Under the pieces are notes generated by a model. It was not told the DNA's origin, searched no databases, and saw only the letters and a list, made by a program, of their open reading frames with translations. A stretch of 42,095 nt of DNA from Reyranella sp. (GTDB lineage Bacteria > Pseudomonadota > Alphaproteobacteria > Reyranellales > Reyranellaceae), in NCBI GenBank assembly GCA_022844015.1, contig JALHMO010000045.1, positions 1-42,095 of the forward strand, in the 5' to 3' direction. Positions 41,483 to 42,095 of this stretch are shown in pieces. The translations under genes and the position numbers were made by a program. How positions within the stretch are numbered: the stretch's first letter is position 1; each line of letters starts with the position of its first letter.

Positions 41483-42095
41483 GCTCCGGCACGAGGTCGG
41501 TCCGCTCCCACGAGAAGCCGCCGTCCTTTTCCGGCTTGCGGCCGAAATGGCCGTAGGCGGCGGTACGCTTGTAGATCGGCTTGTTGAGCTGCAGCGTGCG
41601 GCGAATGTGAGTCGGGCGCAGCGGGAAGATGTCCGACAGGACCTTCTCGAGCTTGCGCTCGTCGACCTTGCCGGTGCCCTGGGTGTCGACATAAAGCGAC
41701 ATCGGGTCGGCGACGCCGATGGCGTAGGCGACCTGGATAAGGCAGCGGTCGGCGAGGCCCGCCGCCACCACGTTCTTGGCGAGGTAGCGGGCGGCATAGG
41801 CCGCCGAGCGGTCGACCTTGGTCGGATCCTTGCCCGAGAACGCGCCGCCGCCGTGCGGCGCGAAGCCGCCGTAGGTGTCTACGATGATCTTGCGCCCGGT
41901 CAGGCCGCAATCGCCATCCGGCCCGCCGACCACGAAATTGCCCGTCGGGTTGACGAAGAAGTCCGACGCCTTCCTAGGCATCCAGCCCTTGGGCAGGGAC
42001 TTCGTCACATGGCCGGCGATCATCTCCTTGATCAATCCGGAGTTGTACTTCCTGCCCTTGGCGTTGGCCTCGCGATGCTGGGTCGAGACGACCAC
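41457..42095 (-). CDS. metK: S-adenosylmethionine synthetase, C-terminal part (5' end beyond the window)
   Basis: At least 212 C-terminal residues of MetK, which makes S-adenosylmethionine from methionine and ATP. Signature motifs are present: [16 protein letters not shown] (near residues 62-77 of the fragment) and [19 protein letters not shown]. The latter includes the conserved lysine and aspartate of the triphosphate site. The end ([20 protein letters not shown] and [12 protein letters not shown]) is the normal terminus. The gene is cut by the window edge; the start is not visible. It is convergent with the truncated VapC. Confidence 0.97.
   Translation of the reverse strand: MVVSTQHREANAKGRKYNSGLIKEMIAGHVTKSLPKGWMPRKASDFFVNPTGNFVVGGPDGDCGLTGRKIIVDTYGGFAPHGGGAFSGKDPTKVDRSAAYAARYLAKNVVAAGLADRCLIQVAYAIGVADPMSLYVDTQGTGKVDERKLEKVLSDIFPLRPTHIRRTLQLNKPIYKRTAAYGHFGRKPEKDGGFSWERTDLVPELKRAFGAR

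Overview
The window is GC-rich chromosomal DNA. Its Bug-type binding protein, cobalamin-independent methionine synthase-like enzyme, MmcB, DUF3237 protein, Sox/Fcc genes, SbmA/BacA-type ABC exporter and many intergenic palindromic repeats point to an alphaproteobacterium with a metabolically versatile, Reyranella- or Bradyrhizobium-like lifestyle. The genus is an inference. No tRNA, rRNA, CRISPR array, intact insertion sequence or phage gene was seen. The right edge cuts through metK.

Layout. 1-413: repeats only. 414-5408 (minus): a VOC protein, then a peptide/opine-type ABC importer (binding protein, two permeases, one ATPase). 5450-6660: an HpcH/HpaI aldolase and a small GIY-YIG protein, with a perfect hairpin between their ends. 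6801-7175: a 25-bp tandem array ending against the stop codon of a benzoylformate-decarboxylase-like enzyme (7184-8836). That gene is divergent from an FAD monooxygenase-like gene, followed by a GMC oxidoreductase (to 12146). 12325-12986: a VapBC module. 13092-16937: a methionine synthase-like enzyme coupled to a Bug binding protein (minus), divergent from an acyl-CoA dehydrogenase coupled to a DUF3237 protein (plus). 17094-17634: a mirror-symmetric nested repeat element. 17664-20300 (minus): a class II aldolase directly abutting an SbmA/BacA-like ABC exporter. 20529-21193: a PIN toxin/RHH antitoxin pair in reversed order.

21253-28471 (minus) is the most interesting part. A [2Fe-2S] subunit and a Tat-exported molybdenum hydroxylase run by overlap into fccA, fccB and soxX, then (after an inverted repeat) into soxY, soxZ and soxA, with an Lrp/AsnC regulator downstream. 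soxB, soxC and soxD are absent. SoxY lacks the canonical C-terminal Gly-Gly-Cys-Gly-Gly arm and ends Ala-Ala-Cys-Leu-Glu-Glu-Met-Thr. The set looks like a periplasmic sulfur-handling module wired to a molybdenum hydroxylase and to c-type cytochromes.

28789-33902 (minus): a second TPP enzyme, then a cytochrome b, a MoxR ATPase and a CoxE-like VWA protein. 34054-34509: cytochrome c' (plus). 34682-35332: TetR regulator (minus). 35333-36241: a gene-poor, AT-richer stretch. 36242-38428 (plus): two Sel1/TPR-repeat exported proteins and MmcB. 38598-40850 (minus): an ABC transporter with a degenerate C39 domain. 41061-41482: a VapB with a truncated VapC that runs into the convergent 3' end of metK (41457 to the edge).

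The spaces between operons carry several families of inverted or palindromic repeats. Near-copies occur at 37-135, 163-310, 6285-6335, 6761-6795, 10393-10526, 17094-17634, 23604-23723, 28651-28719, 30679-30824, 32146-32273 and 38478-38570.
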